64,000 nucleotides of DNA. Source: Phocaeicola dorei (GTDB taxonomy: Bacteria; Bacteroidota; Bacteroidia; Bacteroidales; Bacteroidaceae). The number at the start of each line of letters is the position of its first letter. The stretch's first letter is position 1. A model generated the notes under the pieces. That model saw nothing but the letters and a program-made list of their open reading frames with translations, ran no database searches and was not told the DNA's origin. The stretch covers positions 1,891,501 through 1,955,500 of the forward strand of contig NZ_CP046176.1 of assembly GCF_013009555.1 (NCBI RefSeq). Direction: 5' to 3'. Position numbers and translations under genes: made by a program. Of this stretch, positions 18,413 to 27,414 are shown piece after piece.

Positions 18413-19426
18413 TTAGGAGCGTTTGTCCAGATAGAGCACACAGTGCTGCTGTTTGTGGTCGCTCCAGGGATTGGAAACCAGTTGGTAACAATTCACTTGG
18501 AATGCAGGTGAACAGAGCGTATAATCTATTCGTAAAAAATCGCCCCAGCGTTGGTAGCTGCCTTTCCATGTCCGGCCGGCCTGGAGGAAGCAATCCTGCA
18601 GTGACCGGCTGATTTTCCGGTAAACATACGAAGCCGGTATATCGTTGAAATCACCGCACACGATGACCGGGTAAGGACTCTCGGCAATGGCGTTTGCCAA
18701 GAGATCGGCTTGCCGGTTACGCCGGATGGCGTGGTGGCGCATCGTCTGGAGTCTGTCTTTCATTGAGGATGATTCATTCATGCCGGTAGTTTGCAGATGG
18801 ACGTTGAATAACCGGAAAGTTTGCCCTATCATCCGGATATCCGCTTGAAGCATCTTATTGTAGCTGTCCGGGAAGTAGTACTCTTGAACGTTTCCGACAG
18901 GCCAGCGGCTGAAGACGGCCAGATTAAGAATTTCATCCTCCCGCGAGTTGATGATGCAATAGGGGTAATCGGGAAAAGCAGCCTGGATGGTGTCCCATGC
19001 CAGAAGATTGGTATGGGGACGTTCCTGCAGACAGACGATGCCGGGCTGCAGGATACGAATGCTATGGGCGGCTTTCGCCAGGGTGTCTTTGTTCAGTCTG
19101 AACCCTTCGGCATTCCAGCAAACCAGTTTTAGCTGATTGGAATCTGGCACTTCTTCTCTATGTAGGAAATGAAGCGGAAAGTAACCGGATAGAATAGGTG
19201 AACTACCTAATAGCAAAAGCAAGTAAAGCATCCACCAACGATTATGTTTCCAGAGCAGAATCGCGAAAATAATTCCATCGGCTATGCATATAGGAATTGC
19301 CGATAGACTGATGAGGATAAAATTTCCGGCCCACTCGGGAGTGAAGCAGGGGAGAAATATCAACAGCAGTGTCAGACCGCACAGGATACTTCCCGACAGA
19401 CAGTTAAATACGCGCATTGTTGGCAA
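18413..19426 (-). CDS. Membrane-anchored endonuclease/exonuclease/phosphatase family protein
   Basis: A 337-residue protein. Residues 1-75 hold about three membrane segments; the rest is an EEP domain with the metal-binding Glu in VCLQERPH, CGDFNDIP and the terminal SDHKQQHC, all expected catalytic motifs. The family hydrolyses phosphodiesters in DNA, lipids or sugar nucleotides; the target here is unknown. It overlaps the upstream PHP phosphatase gene by 23 nt and precedes wzm, so it belongs to the export part of the operon. A role in processing a phosphate-linked glycan or lipid is a guess. Confidence 0.8.
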   Translation of the reverse strand: MPTMRVFNCLSGSILCGLTLLLIFLPCFTPEWAGNFILISLSAIPICIADGIIFAILLWKHNRWWMLYLLLLLGSSPILSGYFPLHFLHREEVPDSNQLKLVCWNAEGFRLNKDTLAKAAHSIRILQPGIVCLQERPHTNLLAWDTIQAAFPDYPYCIINSREDEILNLAVFSRWPVGNVQEYYFPDSYNKMLQADIRMIGQTFRLFNVHLQTTGMNESSSMKDRLQTMRHHAIRRNRQADLLANAIAESPYPVIVCGDFNDIPASYVYRKISRSLQDCFLQAGRTWKGSYQRWGDFLRIDYTLCSPAFQVNCYQLVSNPWSDHKQQHCVLYLDKRS

Positions 19427-20123
19427 TCAGACCTTCTAAAGCTTCGAGTTGTTTTCGGGTTAACCTCAATTGGTCAAGCATGGGCCGGTAACGTTCCAAA
19501 TGGTGCAGATCTGTACCCACAAAATCGTACATTCTCTGTTTTAACAGCTTCTCGCTGACCACTTTGGGGTGCGGACCATAATAGCCGCTCAGTGACATCA
19601 AATTAAGTTGAAAGCTGTAACCTTTTTCTTTCAACTGGAGGTAATCTTTTTCTCCCATGTACAGGTAACGCTCCGGATGGGCGATGACCGGTTGGTAACC
19701 GGCATTCCATACTTTCATCAGGATATCCAGCAAACCGGGAGGAGGGTACATGTAGGATGTTTCGACCAGCAGGTGGCTGCTGCCCAAAGGTAGCACTTCT
19801 CCATCCAACTTGTTTGTAAAAGCGGCATCCATCATATATTCAGAAGACAGCCGCAGATTCAACGGGCCGGAATAGGCTGCCTTCAACACGTCGAACTGTT
19901 GCTGCAGCTTCTTGTTCAGCGTGGGATAATCCTCCATGATATGGGGAGTGAGCCACACTTCCCGTAACCCTATGGATTCCATATAGCGTAGCAGGGACAG
20001 ACTGGTATTTATGTCGGGTGAACCGTCATCCACTCCGGGAAGAACATGGGAGTGGATATCGGTCATACCCTTCATTAAACCAGAATTAATCAAATTGTAT
20101 TTGGACTTGAATATACCAAACAT
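19404..20123 (-). CDS. PHP-type tyrosine-protein phosphatase (CpsB/YwqE-like)
   Basis: A 239-residue protein of the CpsB/CapC phosphatase family. The metal ligands are visible: DIHSHVLPGVDDGS near the N-terminus, TPHIM, IAHPERY and GTDLHHLER near the end. It is expected to remove phosphate from the tyrosine-rich tail of the Wzc-like kinase encoded just upstream, and so to control polymer length or export. A start at 20204 is open but would overlap the kinase gene by 65 nt; ATG 20123 (MFGIFKSKYN) lies 16 nt after the kinase stop and matches homologues I know. Confidence 0.88.
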   Translation of the reverse strand: MFGIFKSKYNLINSGLMKGMTDIHSHVLPGVDDGSPDINTSLSLLRYMESIGLREVWLTPHIMEDYPTLNKKLQQQFDVLKAAYSGPLNLRLSSEYMMDAAFTNKLDGEVLPLGSSHLLVETSYMYPPPGLLDILMKVWNAGYQPVIAHPERYLYMGEKDYLQLKEKGYSFQLNLMSLSGYYGPHPKVVSEKLLKQRMYDFVGTDLHHLERYRPMLDQLRLTRKQLEALEGLIANNARI

Positions 20124-20139
20124 CTTTCTTCTTAAGGTT

Positions 20140-22551
20140 TCAGGATTTCTTTTTGAACAATCGTTTCCAGCTTGATTCGGAACCATCCACATAACCGTAG
20201 CCATATCCGTAACCGTAGCCGTATCCTCCGTATCCGCTTGTTTTTACTATAGCACCGTTAAGTACTAACGACATATTGTTCAATTGTCCGCTACGGTATA
20301 TTTTTTCCAACTCCGGCAACATGCGGCGGTCTAGCTTGCCAACCCGTACCACGAAGATGGTCAAGTCGGCTATGCGGTTGGTGATGGCGGCATCGGCCAC
20401 TACTCCTACAGGCACATTGTCGACAAAGATATAGTCATAACGGTTACGCAGTTCGGCAATCATCACTTCCAATTGTTCGCTGAGCAATAGCTCTGATGGG
20501 TTGGGTGCGATGGGACCGGCCGGAATGAAATCTAGGTTTTCACAGATTTCGTTGTGCTTGATGATTTCATCCGTCGTGGCCTTGCCTGCCAGGAAGGAGG
20601 TCATTCCTTTTTCTTCTGTATGAAGGCGGGTATGTGAAGTCAAAGTCCCTTTACGGATATCCATGTCAATCAGGATGACTTTCTTGTCGGTTTGCGCGAA
20701 ACTGGCCGCCAGATTGCTGGATACGTATGTCTTGCCGGCACCCGGTCCGAACGAACTGAAAGTGACGACTTGCATGTTCTTTGACTTGACACGCATAAAA
20801 TCCATATTGGTGCGTATTATACGGAAGGCTTCCGATACAATGTCACGCCCCTGGGCACGGACAGCGATGCCATGCGCTGTTTTTTTATTCTCTATCTTCC
20901 TTTTGGATGAATCCTTGGGTATTTCGCCTAAGAAAGGAACGGTTACAGCATCCTCGATGTCCTTGCGGTTGCGTATGCGGGTATCGAAGAACAGGAACAA
21001 TAGCAGGACAATTGCCGGCAGGGCGATTCCTTTCATGATACCTGCCATGATCATGCTGCGTCCGTTGGGAGAAATCGGAGTATCCCCTCCTCCGGCAGGG
21101 TCGAGTACACGGGCGTCGGTTTCGGTGGTGGCCTGGCCCAGCGCATTTTCTTCACGTTTGTTCAATAGATAGAGGTAAAGTTCCTCTTTGATGCGTTGCT
21201 GACGTTCGATAGAAAGCATCTGTTGCTGTTGTCTGGGTATGTTGGTCACCCGCCACTGGGCTTCTCCGGCCCTGCTTCGGGCCTCGTTCAGTTTCACATC
21301 GATGCTGACAATCATGTTGTCGATGGCCCGGATGATATTCTGTCGCATGGCAATCAGATTCTTGTTCAGTTCCTGGACGATGGGGTTTTTGTCACTGCTT
21401 CCTTCTATCAGTTTGTCCCGTTTCAACTTGTTGGCGTTGTAGGCCGCTATCTGGGTTTCAATGTTGATGTCGGCTATGCCGGTGTTTGAAGGGATAAGCT
21501 CAGTCTCTTTGGATGGGTCCACTAGGTAGCCCTTGATGTAGCGTGCCATGCGTGCCTGCAATTCCAGTTCCTGAGTGGTCGAGCTGTACTGCCGTTTGTC
21601 TGACATGGACATGGAAGCGGCCGAACCGATATCAATAATATCATTGTTTTGTTTGTAAGACTGAAGTTCGTTTTCCACGCCTCCTAGTTCTTTTTCGATG
21701 ATGACCAAACGCTCGTTGATGAAGTTGGAGGTATTGATGGCTATCTGGTTCTTATCTTTGATAGTCTCTTCATTATACACTGTAATCAGCATATTGAGTA
21801 CATCTTCGGCACGGGCGGTGGAGTAATCACGGAGTGACAGGTAGAGGATGGAGGCATCATTCTCGGCCTGACTGATGTTCAGGTTGCTTCTGAACAGGCT
21901 GGCCATTGTGTCCGTACTCTGCCGGCGTATCGTAATTGGTGTATTGAACCACTTGTCTGTATAATATAAGGTGGGTGAGACCACTATTTTTCCTATGGGC
22001 GATTGGATGGTGTCACCCAGATTGGCTGTTAGCGTTATACTTGTGGCGTCTGTCGAGAAATCGGATAACCGGACTTGCTTCCTGTTCAGGATTCTGACTG
22101 TCAGGCTGAAATCAAGATGATCCTCTTCTTCCGGGAATGAAACCTTGACAGGGGCTTGCGTATAAAGTTCCTCCTCACGCAAGTCATCCATGATGAGGTA
22201 GCATACATTGGCGTGAAGACGGTTCACCACATCGCGCATGAGTTTGTGTGACTGGAATTGCAGGATCTCATTGGATACATTGGTATATGAATAGGTGTTA
22301 AAACGGTCCAGCCCGCGACCGATGTTGTTTGAATAGGCGTCCTTTATCATGACGGTGGCTGACCGTGAATAGATAAAGGGAAGTTTGGCATATTGATACC
22401 ATGCATATCCGCCGAACAGACTGACCGACAATACAAACCAGTACCATTTGGACAACAGGTACATGATGATGTCAACGGGGTTGATATTGAATCCTCCCCC
22501 GCTTAAGGTCTTATCTCCCGACATATCTTTTTGTTCACTCATTCTTATCAT
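20140..22551 (-). CDS. Wzc-like chain-length determinant / tyrosine autokinase
   Basis: An 803-residue inner-membrane protein. It has an N-terminal Wzz domain with a first membrane segment near residues 36-52, a long periplasmic coiled-coil region, a second membrane segment near 510-530, and a cytoplasmic BY-kinase domain with SSFGPGAGKTYVSS (Walker A) and VILIDMDIRKG (Walker A'). The tail is a Gly-Tyr repeat (GGYGYGYGYG) that provides the phosphorylated tyrosines. It pairs with the Wza-like protein encoded 12 nt upstream and the PHP phosphatase downstream. An in-frame ATG nine bases further in (22542) is an alternative start. Confidence 0.92.
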   Translation of the reverse strand: MIRMSEQKDMSGDKTLSGGGFNINPVDIIMYLLSKWYWFVLSVSLFGGYAWYQYAKLPFIYSRSATVMIKDAYSNNIGRGLDRFNTYSYTNVSNEILQFQSHKLMRDVVNRLHANVCYLIMDDLREEELYTQAPVKVSFPEEEDHLDFSLTVRILNRKQVRLSDFSTDATSITLTANLGDTIQSPIGKIVVSPTLYYTDKWFNTPITIRRQSTDTMASLFRSNLNISQAENDASILYLSLRDYSTARAEDVLNMLITVYNEETIKDKNQIAINTSNFINERLVIIEKELGGVENELQSYKQNNDIIDIGSAASMSMSDKRQYSSTTQELELQARMARYIKGYLVDPSKETELIPSNTGIADINIETQIAAYNANKLKRDKLIEGSSDKNPIVQELNKNLIAMRQNIIRAIDNMIVSIDVKLNEARSRAGEAQWRVTNIPRQQQQMLSIERQQRIKEELYLYLLNKREENALGQATTETDARVLDPAGGGDTPISPNGRSMIMAGIMKGIALPAIVLLLFLFFDTRIRNRKDIEDAVTVPFLGEIPKDSSKRKIENKKTAHGIAVRAQGRDIVSEAFRIIRTNMDFMRVKSKNMQVVTFSSFGPGAGKTYVSSNLAASFAQTDKKVILIDMDIRKGTLTSHTRLHTEEKGMTSFLAGKATTDEIIKHNEICENLDFIPAGPIAPNPSELLLSEQLEVMIAELRNRYDYIFVDNVPVGVVADAAITNRIADLTIFVVRVGKLDRRMLPELEKIYRSGQLNNMSLVLNGAIVKTSGYGGYGYGYGYGYGYVDGSESSWKRLFKKKS

Positions 22552-22563
22552 GTCGTTTCTTTT

Positions 22564-23373
22564 TTATTTAGTAGTCAGCAATACCAGCGAGGTGATTGTG
22601 GTGATGAAGGACAGGATCATACTCCATGTGCTCAGTTTTCTCTGGGCTTGTTCGGTGGCCTTCATGTTGGTAGGTTCTACGTAGACAATGTCATTCTGTT
22701 GCAGGTAATAGTAAGGCGACGTGAAGATGTCTTTGCTGCGGATGTCGTGGAACAGGATTCGTCGCTTGTTCCCATATTCGCGGATGACGGCGATACGGTC
22801 CAGACGGGATCGGGGGGTCAGGTCTCCAGCCATGGCAAGAGCCTCTAAAAGAGTGATGCGGTCGCCTTTCACTTCAAAGGTTCCTACATGTCCAACTTCT
22901 CCTAGCACGGAGAATTTGAAGTTCAAGAAATTGACGGTGACCATAGGATCTTTCAGCAATTCTTCGTTGATCAGTCGTTTTTTTATCAGTTCGGTTAATT
23001 GTCGGCGGGTCAGTCCTTCCACATGCAGTTGTCCCAGCACAGGAAAGTCTATATTCCCGTTGATATCCACTAAATAACCTTTTTCTTTTTCATCACTTAA
23101 TACCCCCACTTCATTGTTGGAAATGCTTCCGTCTGCTTCTACAGAATAGCTTCTGCTTCCGGACATATTGAAAGGCAGGGACAGTTCTGGGTTTTTGCTG
23201 TTCACAATAATACTCAATCTGTCATCCCTATGGATGATGGCTTCATATTTTTGAACCATAGGATATTCCTGTAGTTCATCCATATCTTGTAAATAGACAA
23301 AATCTTTGCGTGAAGCGCACGAACTAAAAATGATTATTGCCAACAGACAGGCCAGTTTGATTGTTTTATCCAT
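22564..23373 (-). CDS. Wza-like polysaccharide export lipoprotein
   Basis: A 269-residue protein. The signal peptide ends in the lipobox FSSC with Cys19, so it is an outer-membrane lipoprotein. A polysaccharide export domain (IIHRDDRLSIIVNSKNPEL) and SLBB-type segments (GQLHVEGLTRRQLTELI and GDLTPRSR) follow. A C-terminal hydrophobic segment (WSMILSFITTITSLVLL) is predicted to span a membrane, as in Wza proteins. It would form the outer-membrane exit for the capsule and contact the Wzc-like protein encoded next. Confidence 0.92.
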   Translation of the reverse strand: MDKTIKLACLLAIIIFSSCASRKDFVYLQDMDELQEYPMVQKYEAIIHRDDRLSIIVNSKNPELSLPFNMSGSRSYSVEADGSISNNEVGVLSDEKEKGYLVDINGNIDFPVLGQLHVEGLTRRQLTELIKKRLINEELLKDPMVTVNFLNFKFSVLGEVGHVGTFEVKGDRITLLEALAMAGDLTPRSRLDRIAVIREYGNKRRILFHDIRSKDIFTSPYYYLQQNDIVYVEPTNMKATEQAQRKLSTWSMILSFITTITSLVLLTTK

Positions 23374-23394
23374 TGTTTTATAATTAATTGTTTT

Positions 23395-25083
23395 TTATTC
23401 CTTTATATGAATCACTTGGTCACATCGTTCCATCAGTCGTGAATCGTGTGTCACAAATATTAATGTGTTATTCTTTCCCCATTGCAACAAATTGTCCATG
23501 AGGTGTGTGGTGGTCTCGGTGTCAAGTGCCGATGATGCTTCATCAAACAGCCAGATCCGCCCGGGACGCAACAGTGCGCGGGCTATTGCAATCCGTTGGG
23601 CTTGTCCTTCAGACAAGCCATATCCATGTTCCCCTATCTTGGTATCTAGTCCTTCCGGCAGACTGAACACAAATTCAGCACAGGCCAGCCGGATGACTTT
23701 ATGCAGAGCCTCTTCGTCTGCTCCCGGACTACCCAGCCATAAATTCTCCCGGATGGTACCGCTCAGCAACGTATTTCCTTGGGGCACATAGACGAAGTTG
23801 ATGCGTAAATCGGGGGTCACACTGAGTGTCCGTCCGTCATCAGTTGTCAAATCGATGCGTCCCTTTTCCGGATAAACCAAAGCCAGTATCAGCCGGATAA
23901 TGGTCGTTTTTCCTGTTCCGGTAGGTCCGGCTATGGCGGTGGAACTTCCCGGATGAAAGGCAGCTGTAAACCGGTCGAGTACCGGCTGTCCCTCTTCATA
24001 GCCAAAAGACACTTTCCGAAAGTTCAGTGTCAGTGGTTGGTCTATGTAGACCGGGTGTTCGTCCGGTTCTACATCTTCAAAGAGGGCCATTAACCGTTCC
24101 ACGGAGGTCCATCCCCGTATCAGACTGGGAGGGATGGATATTAACCCTAAAAAAGGTCCCTGTACCTGTCCGACCAGTTGAAGAAAGGCTGTCATTGTTC
24201 CGAATGTTATCTCGTGGTTATGCAGTTGGAAAATACCCCAAAGGAATGCACATAAGTACCCTCCTCCAAATGTAAATCCCATGACCCCTTGCGTAAAAGT
24301 GGAAAATTTGATTTGTTCCATTCCCAATTTGAACAACTTCTCTTGTGTTTCATGTAATTTCTGTTTCCGGTAGTTGGTGGCTCCGAGCGAGCGGACTAGA
24401 ATCCGTTTGGACAGATTTTCTTGCATGACGGTACCCATCTCGCTGTTCATCTTTTTTTGGGCACAGCTCAGTTCCCGGACCTTTCTGAAATAAATCTTTG
24501 ACAATAAAACAAGAGGGGTGACTCCCAGTATGAACCAAGCTAAACGCGCGTCAAGAATCCACAAGTAGATAAAAGAGCTTGCCAATTGCAAGCCGGTAAC
24601 CAGCAGGTTGGGTAGAATGCCCATTCCCATTCCCAACACTTCGGAAGCGTCACTGCTGATACGGGTCAGCAGGTCGCCTGTGTGCCATTTCCCTGCTCCT
24701 TTCCATGAACACATCATTAGGGCGTCGGACAGCGAATTTTGCATGCGGATACTGATGCGCATGTTGATCTTGCCAAAAATCCAGGGAGATACAAGTTTTA
24801 TCCCCATACCCAGCAGGAAGGATAAGGCTACTATTGTGGCTACCAGGTAAATATTCCCTTCCTGTGCTCCGGTAGCTACATCGATGATCCATTTGGACAT
24901 GGCCACATTGACCAATGACATGACCACTCCGAAAATACCCGAAAAGATAGAGAAGGTGATGAGCCAATGGTATCCTTCTGTTACCTGCATAACCCATTTG
25001 AAAGCTTTCCATCCTAACTGACATGTATTGCTCAGATTCTCCCGTGTGAGCTTCTGCAAAAACTTTTTCAGCAATTCTTTCAT
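23395..25083 (-). CDS. ABC exporter with fused membrane and ATPase domains
   Basis: A 562-residue type 1 exporter half-transporter. Six membrane segments lie in residues about 45-320; the ATPase has Walker A GPTGTGKTT, signature LSEGQ and Walker B IWLFDEAS with a following H-loop (VTHDSR). No C39 peptidase domain is present. The frame is open up to 25218, but ATG 25083 (MKELLKKFLQKL) gives a 4-nt overlap with the stop of the nucleotidyltransferase gene and the usual N-terminus. Its position at the end of the peptide-modification genes suggests that it exports their product, as the D protein does in lasso-peptide clusters; a role in glycolipid flipping cannot be excluded. Confidence 0.85.
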   Translation of the reverse strand: MKELLKKFLQKLTRENLSNTCQLGWKAFKWVMQVTEGYHWLITFSIFSGIFGVVMSLVNVAMSKWIIDVATGAQEGNIYLVATIVALSFLLGMGIKLVSPWIFGKINMRISIRMQNSLSDALMMCSWKGAGKWHTGDLLTRISSDASEVLGMGMGILPNLLVTGLQLASSFIYLWILDARLAWFILGVTPLVLLSKIYFRKVRELSCAQKKMNSEMGTVMQENLSKRILVRSLGATNYRKQKLHETQEKLFKLGMEQIKFSTFTQGVMGFTFGGGYLCAFLWGIFQLHNHEITFGTMTAFLQLVGQVQGPFLGLISIPPSLIRGWTSVERLMALFEDVEPDEHPVYIDQPLTLNFRKVSFGYEEGQPVLDRFTAAFHPGSSTAIAGPTGTGKTTIIRLILALVYPEKGRIDLTTDDGRTLSVTPDLRINFVYVPQGNTLLSGTIRENLWLGSPGADEEALHKVIRLACAEFVFSLPEGLDTKIGEHGYGLSEGQAQRIAIARALLRPGRIWLFDEASSALDTETTTHLMDNLLQWGKNNTLIFVTHDSRLMERCDQVIHIKE

Positions 25084-26162
25084 TTCTTTTTTATCATTTC
25101 CTTGAAACGTAAGAGGGCTAATCCGGCCAGCCACCAGAAAGTTTCGTCGAAAGCATAACCTAACGATAAGTGCATTTTGTGAAAGATCCGCTTCAACGTG
25201 TATCGTTTGTTCGCCCATTTCCCGGTGGGACGTTCACCGTAACGTTCGTCTCCATGTCCAAAATTGCCACTTTCCCAAATCTCTTGCATTAACTTGTCCG
25301 GACAGAGACTGGTACTGAATGGTAAAAGGTCGGCCGGCACGCCAAGATATTTTATCAATAGGGCATAAAGTAACCGGTTCCACCGGTGAATGTGCCATTT
25401 GCGACAGATACACTCTAATTCGTTTTTGTTTGTAACAGAATGTAATGCGTTAAAAGCCATGGCTATATCACACAATTGTCGTAGTCCGATCCCTTCATTG
25501 ATAAGATGCTTCAATATGTGGGTGGAAAGTAATAGATGATTCGCTTCGTTCGGAAGTTTGCCTTGGCTGTTGGTAAAGACCCCCGCTTCCCATTGGCGGA
25601 TTTCTTTTTGGAGGAAAGGGTTGTGCAACTCTATCAGCCTGCTGTGATGTTCAATCAGAACTCTGTTTATCAGACAGGAAGCCTCACCATTGGTTCCTCT
25701 TTTTACCGGTAATCCTAATTTTTCCATCCGTTGGTTGGCTTGTTCGGTTTGTGTCTTGTTTCCGAACCACAGGTCGATGTCTCCGGCTATGCGATGTTCC
25801 GGATGAGGGTAGAAGTCAGCTGTCCCTATCCCTTTTAGCAGCAGGAAAGGGATAGAAGGTGATTGTACATAAATCTGTTGGAGGGCTTTAATCGTTTCCC
25901 GGTGTTGCCGGTTCACCCGTTCCAAGGTGTCAACTTCCACCATCCAGCCAAGCAATACCTTCCGGGGAGGTACGGCTTCAGTCGGCAACAGGCGGATGCC
26001 ATCGTAAATAATGCCTTGTACGGTTTGTTTTCTTGCCATGCTGTGAATTTCATTCCATTCCTTTTCATCTAGAGGAAAAAGGGCGGAACAGTCTTCCTGC
26101 CGGTCCCACAGTCCTTGCCTTAGCAAAAGCATGAAAGCCTTTTGTAATGGGGCTGAGATCAT
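25080..26162 (-). CDS. Nucleotidyltransferase family protein (NTP_transf_5-like)
   Basis: A 360-residue protein of the uncharacterised nucleotidyltransferase family found in peptide-modification clusters. The nucleotidyltransferase motif is visible as LLKGIGTADFYP followed by AGDIDLWF, giving the DxD pair that binds metal, and LIELHNPF later supplies another acidic position. The substrate is unknown; related proteins occur in lasso-peptide and other RiPP loci. It is cytoplasmic. It overlaps the ABC exporter gene by 4 nt and begins 9 nt after the short PqqD gene, so the three are co-transcribed. Confidence 0.78.
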   Translation of the reverse strand: MISAPLQKAFMLLLRQGLWDRQEDCSALFPLDEKEWNEIHSMARKQTVQGIIYDGIRLLPTEAVPPRKVLLGWMVEVDTLERVNRQHRETIKALQQIYVQSPSIPFLLLKGIGTADFYPHPEHRIAGDIDLWFGNKTQTEQANQRMEKLGLPVKRGTNGEASCLINRVLIEHHSRLIELHNPFLQKEIRQWEAGVFTNSQGKLPNEANHLLLSTHILKHLINEGIGLRQLCDIAMAFNALHSVTNKNELECICRKWHIHRWNRLLYALLIKYLGVPADLLPFSTSLCPDKLMQEIWESGNFGHGDERYGERPTGKWANKRYTLKRIFHKMHLSLGYAFDETFWWLAGLALLRFKEMIKKK

Positions 26163-26171
26163 CTTTTTGTC

Positions 26172-26441
26172 TTATTCTATGGCTAACCCAGTTTCTAACC
26201 ATTGTCGGCACAGCTCGTTGGCATCGTTTCGGGCTGTATCTTTATTTACTTCATATTCATTGCACAGCAGTGCTCCGGCTTCATCTACCGTGAATTCCTT
26301 GTTTTCCAATTGTTTCCATAACCAGGCGGCTGTTTCATTCAAGGAATAGACCTGTGCCATATCCATGGTTTCAGAAAACGGATTGACAATCATATATTCT
26401 CCACCTACTTGGCGAAGAATTAAATTAGAATTGAGTCTCAT
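26172..26441 (-). CDS. PqqD-like peptide-binding protein
   Basis: An 89-residue PqqD family protein. It has the short beta-strand start LILRQVGGEYMIVNP, the central LNETAAWLWKQLE helix and the DEAGALLCNEYEVNKDTARNDA segment that define the RiPP recognition element. PqqD proteins hold the leader of a precursor peptide and present it to radical SAM or other modifying enzymes. It lies at the end of a pair of related genes, separated from the other by a 236-bp structured gap, and 9 nt before the nucleotidyltransferase gene. Confidence 0.85.
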   Translation of the reverse strand: MRLNSNLILRQVGGEYMIVNPFSETMDMAQVYSLNETAAWLWKQLENKEFTVDEAGALLCNEYEVNKDTARNDANELCRQWLETGLAIE

Positions 26442-26480
26442 TGTCTTTATATTATTGCATTATCCTATTTATAGTTAAAA

Positions 26481-26568
26481 TTACATCGACCTTCACAGGC
26501 AGATGTAATGGGGAATAAAATGTAAGTTCATTCTATTATCCGCTGATAACATAGGGTCTTGAACTTAC
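26481..26568 (-). other. Two hairpins in the gap between the two PqqD genes
   Basis: The 236-bp gap 26442-26677 contains two inverted repeats. One pairs ttacatc (26481-26487) with gatgtaa (26502-26508). The other pairs gtaagttca (26522-26530) with tgaacttac (26560-26568), and its loop can continue the stem with tatc/gata and ctat/atag. No T-run follows on the minus strand, so simple termination is not clear. An RNA-processing or translation-control role is possible. Confidence 0.55.
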
Positions 26569-26573
26569 CTGAT

Positions 26574-26654
26574 CTAACATTTTTTACAGATCCGGCGCTT
26601 CTCGCGAAGAAAACGAATCTCTCTTCTAACATTTCTTATTGTATTGTTTGTCAT
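26574..26654 (-). CDS. Possible 26-residue basic peptide with two cysteines
   Basis: A short frame starting at ATG 26654, just 23 nt below the stop of the upstream PqqD gene, encodes 26 residues that are rich in Arg and Lys and end in RRICKKC. It lies in the largest gap of the peptide-modification island. No convincing ribosome-binding site can be seen, and a frame of this length arises easily by chance. It could be a small precursor, a leader peptide or noise. I list it because short products are easily missed in such loci. Confidence 0.2.
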   Translation of the reverse strand: MTNNTIRNVRREIRFLREKRRICKKC

Positions 26655-26677
26655 ATCTGAATTGAACAGATTACTGT

Positions 26678-26959
26678 TTACCAGTTTATACCTGTGGGAC
26701 GGATCATGCCGGCTTGCAGCAGTTGCATGATAAATCCTGCGGCATCTTGCGATGCGGTGTCTTTATCCACTTCGTATTCCTCCAGAATCAACAGTACTAG
26801 ATGGTTGAAGCTTTCTGCTTCTTCGATATGCTCCCAGATAAATTCTCCGGTTTCGGTCAGGGTGACCATTCCGTTGAACTCTCGGGCGGTCTGTCCGGAA
26901 GGAACCAGTACGATTTCTCCGGCTATGTTTCGTTTGATAAATTCTTTGGTTCTTTTCAT
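26678..26959 (-). CDS. PqqD-like peptide-binding protein
   Basis: A 93-residue second member of the PqqD family in the island. It shows RNIAGEIVLVPSGQTAREFNG, LTETGEFIWEHIEEA and the closing LILEEYEVDKDTASQDA segment. Its sequence is related to the PqqD at 26172 but clearly different, so the two may serve the two radical SAM enzymes or the two precursor candidates. The start overlaps the stop of the S26-like peptidase gene by 4 nt (26956-26959), so the two are translationally coupled. Confidence 0.85.
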   Translation of the reverse strand: MKRTKEFIKRNIAGEIVLVPSGQTAREFNGMVTLTETGEFIWEHIEEAESFNHLVLLILEEYEVDKDTASQDAAGFIMQLLQAGMIRPTGINW

Positions 26960-27396
26960 CTTTTGAAAAAACGATATGTTTTAATGATGGTCCTGCGTAA
27001 AGGAATTATGTTCGGCCATATGTGGGCGAAGAATTTCCACTGGAAATCTTCTGGAACTATCCATTTCCCTTTTCGCTTCACCTTGATAATGATGGCGAAA
27101 ATCTGTTCTCTTTGAATTGGACCTTCGATGACAGTCTGGGCGTCACCGATAAGATAATATTCTTCATTTTTAACATTATAAATACGGTGCATGACATATT
27201 CACCGTTGCTTCGCTGATAGAACACCATATCTCCTTTCCGAAGTTCACCGGAGGGGCTTTTCAGGTAGATGTGGTCTCTTGCGTGGATCAGGAATGGAGC
27301 CATGCTGCTGCCCGAGATGATCATGCTCACCTGCTTTCCTTCCTCAATGAGGGTACGCAGCATGGATATATATTCTTTCGTATCGACAGTCTTCAT
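26956..27396 (-). CDS. S24/S26 signal-peptidase-like protein
   Basis: A 146-residue protein with the S26 fold motifs SGSSMAPF (nucleophile Ser31 before Met32), LRKGDMVFYQ and VMHRIYNVKNEEYYLIGDAQ. In this subfamily a His before Arg (VMHRI) may replace the usual general base Lys. There is no clear N-terminal membrane anchor; a weakly hydrophobic segment lies near residues 120-135. In RiPP loci such proteins are candidates for leader removal. It lies 18 nt after the HprK-like gene and overlaps the PqqD gene. Confidence 0.75.
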   Translation of the reverse strand: MKTVDTKEYISMLRTLIEEGKQVSMIISGSSMAPFLIHARDHIYLKSPSGELRKGDMVFYQRSNGEYVMHRIYNVKNEEYYLIGDAQTVIEGPIQREQIFAIIIKVKRKGKWIVPEDFQWKFFAHIWPNIIPLRRTIIKTYRFFKR

Positions 27397-27414
27397 AATG
27401 GGGCGTATTTCACA

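Noticed and set aside
20190..20240. Short DNA repeat in the Wzc-like gene
   Set aside because: It simply encodes the Gly-Tyr-rich tail that is typical of tyrosine autokinases.
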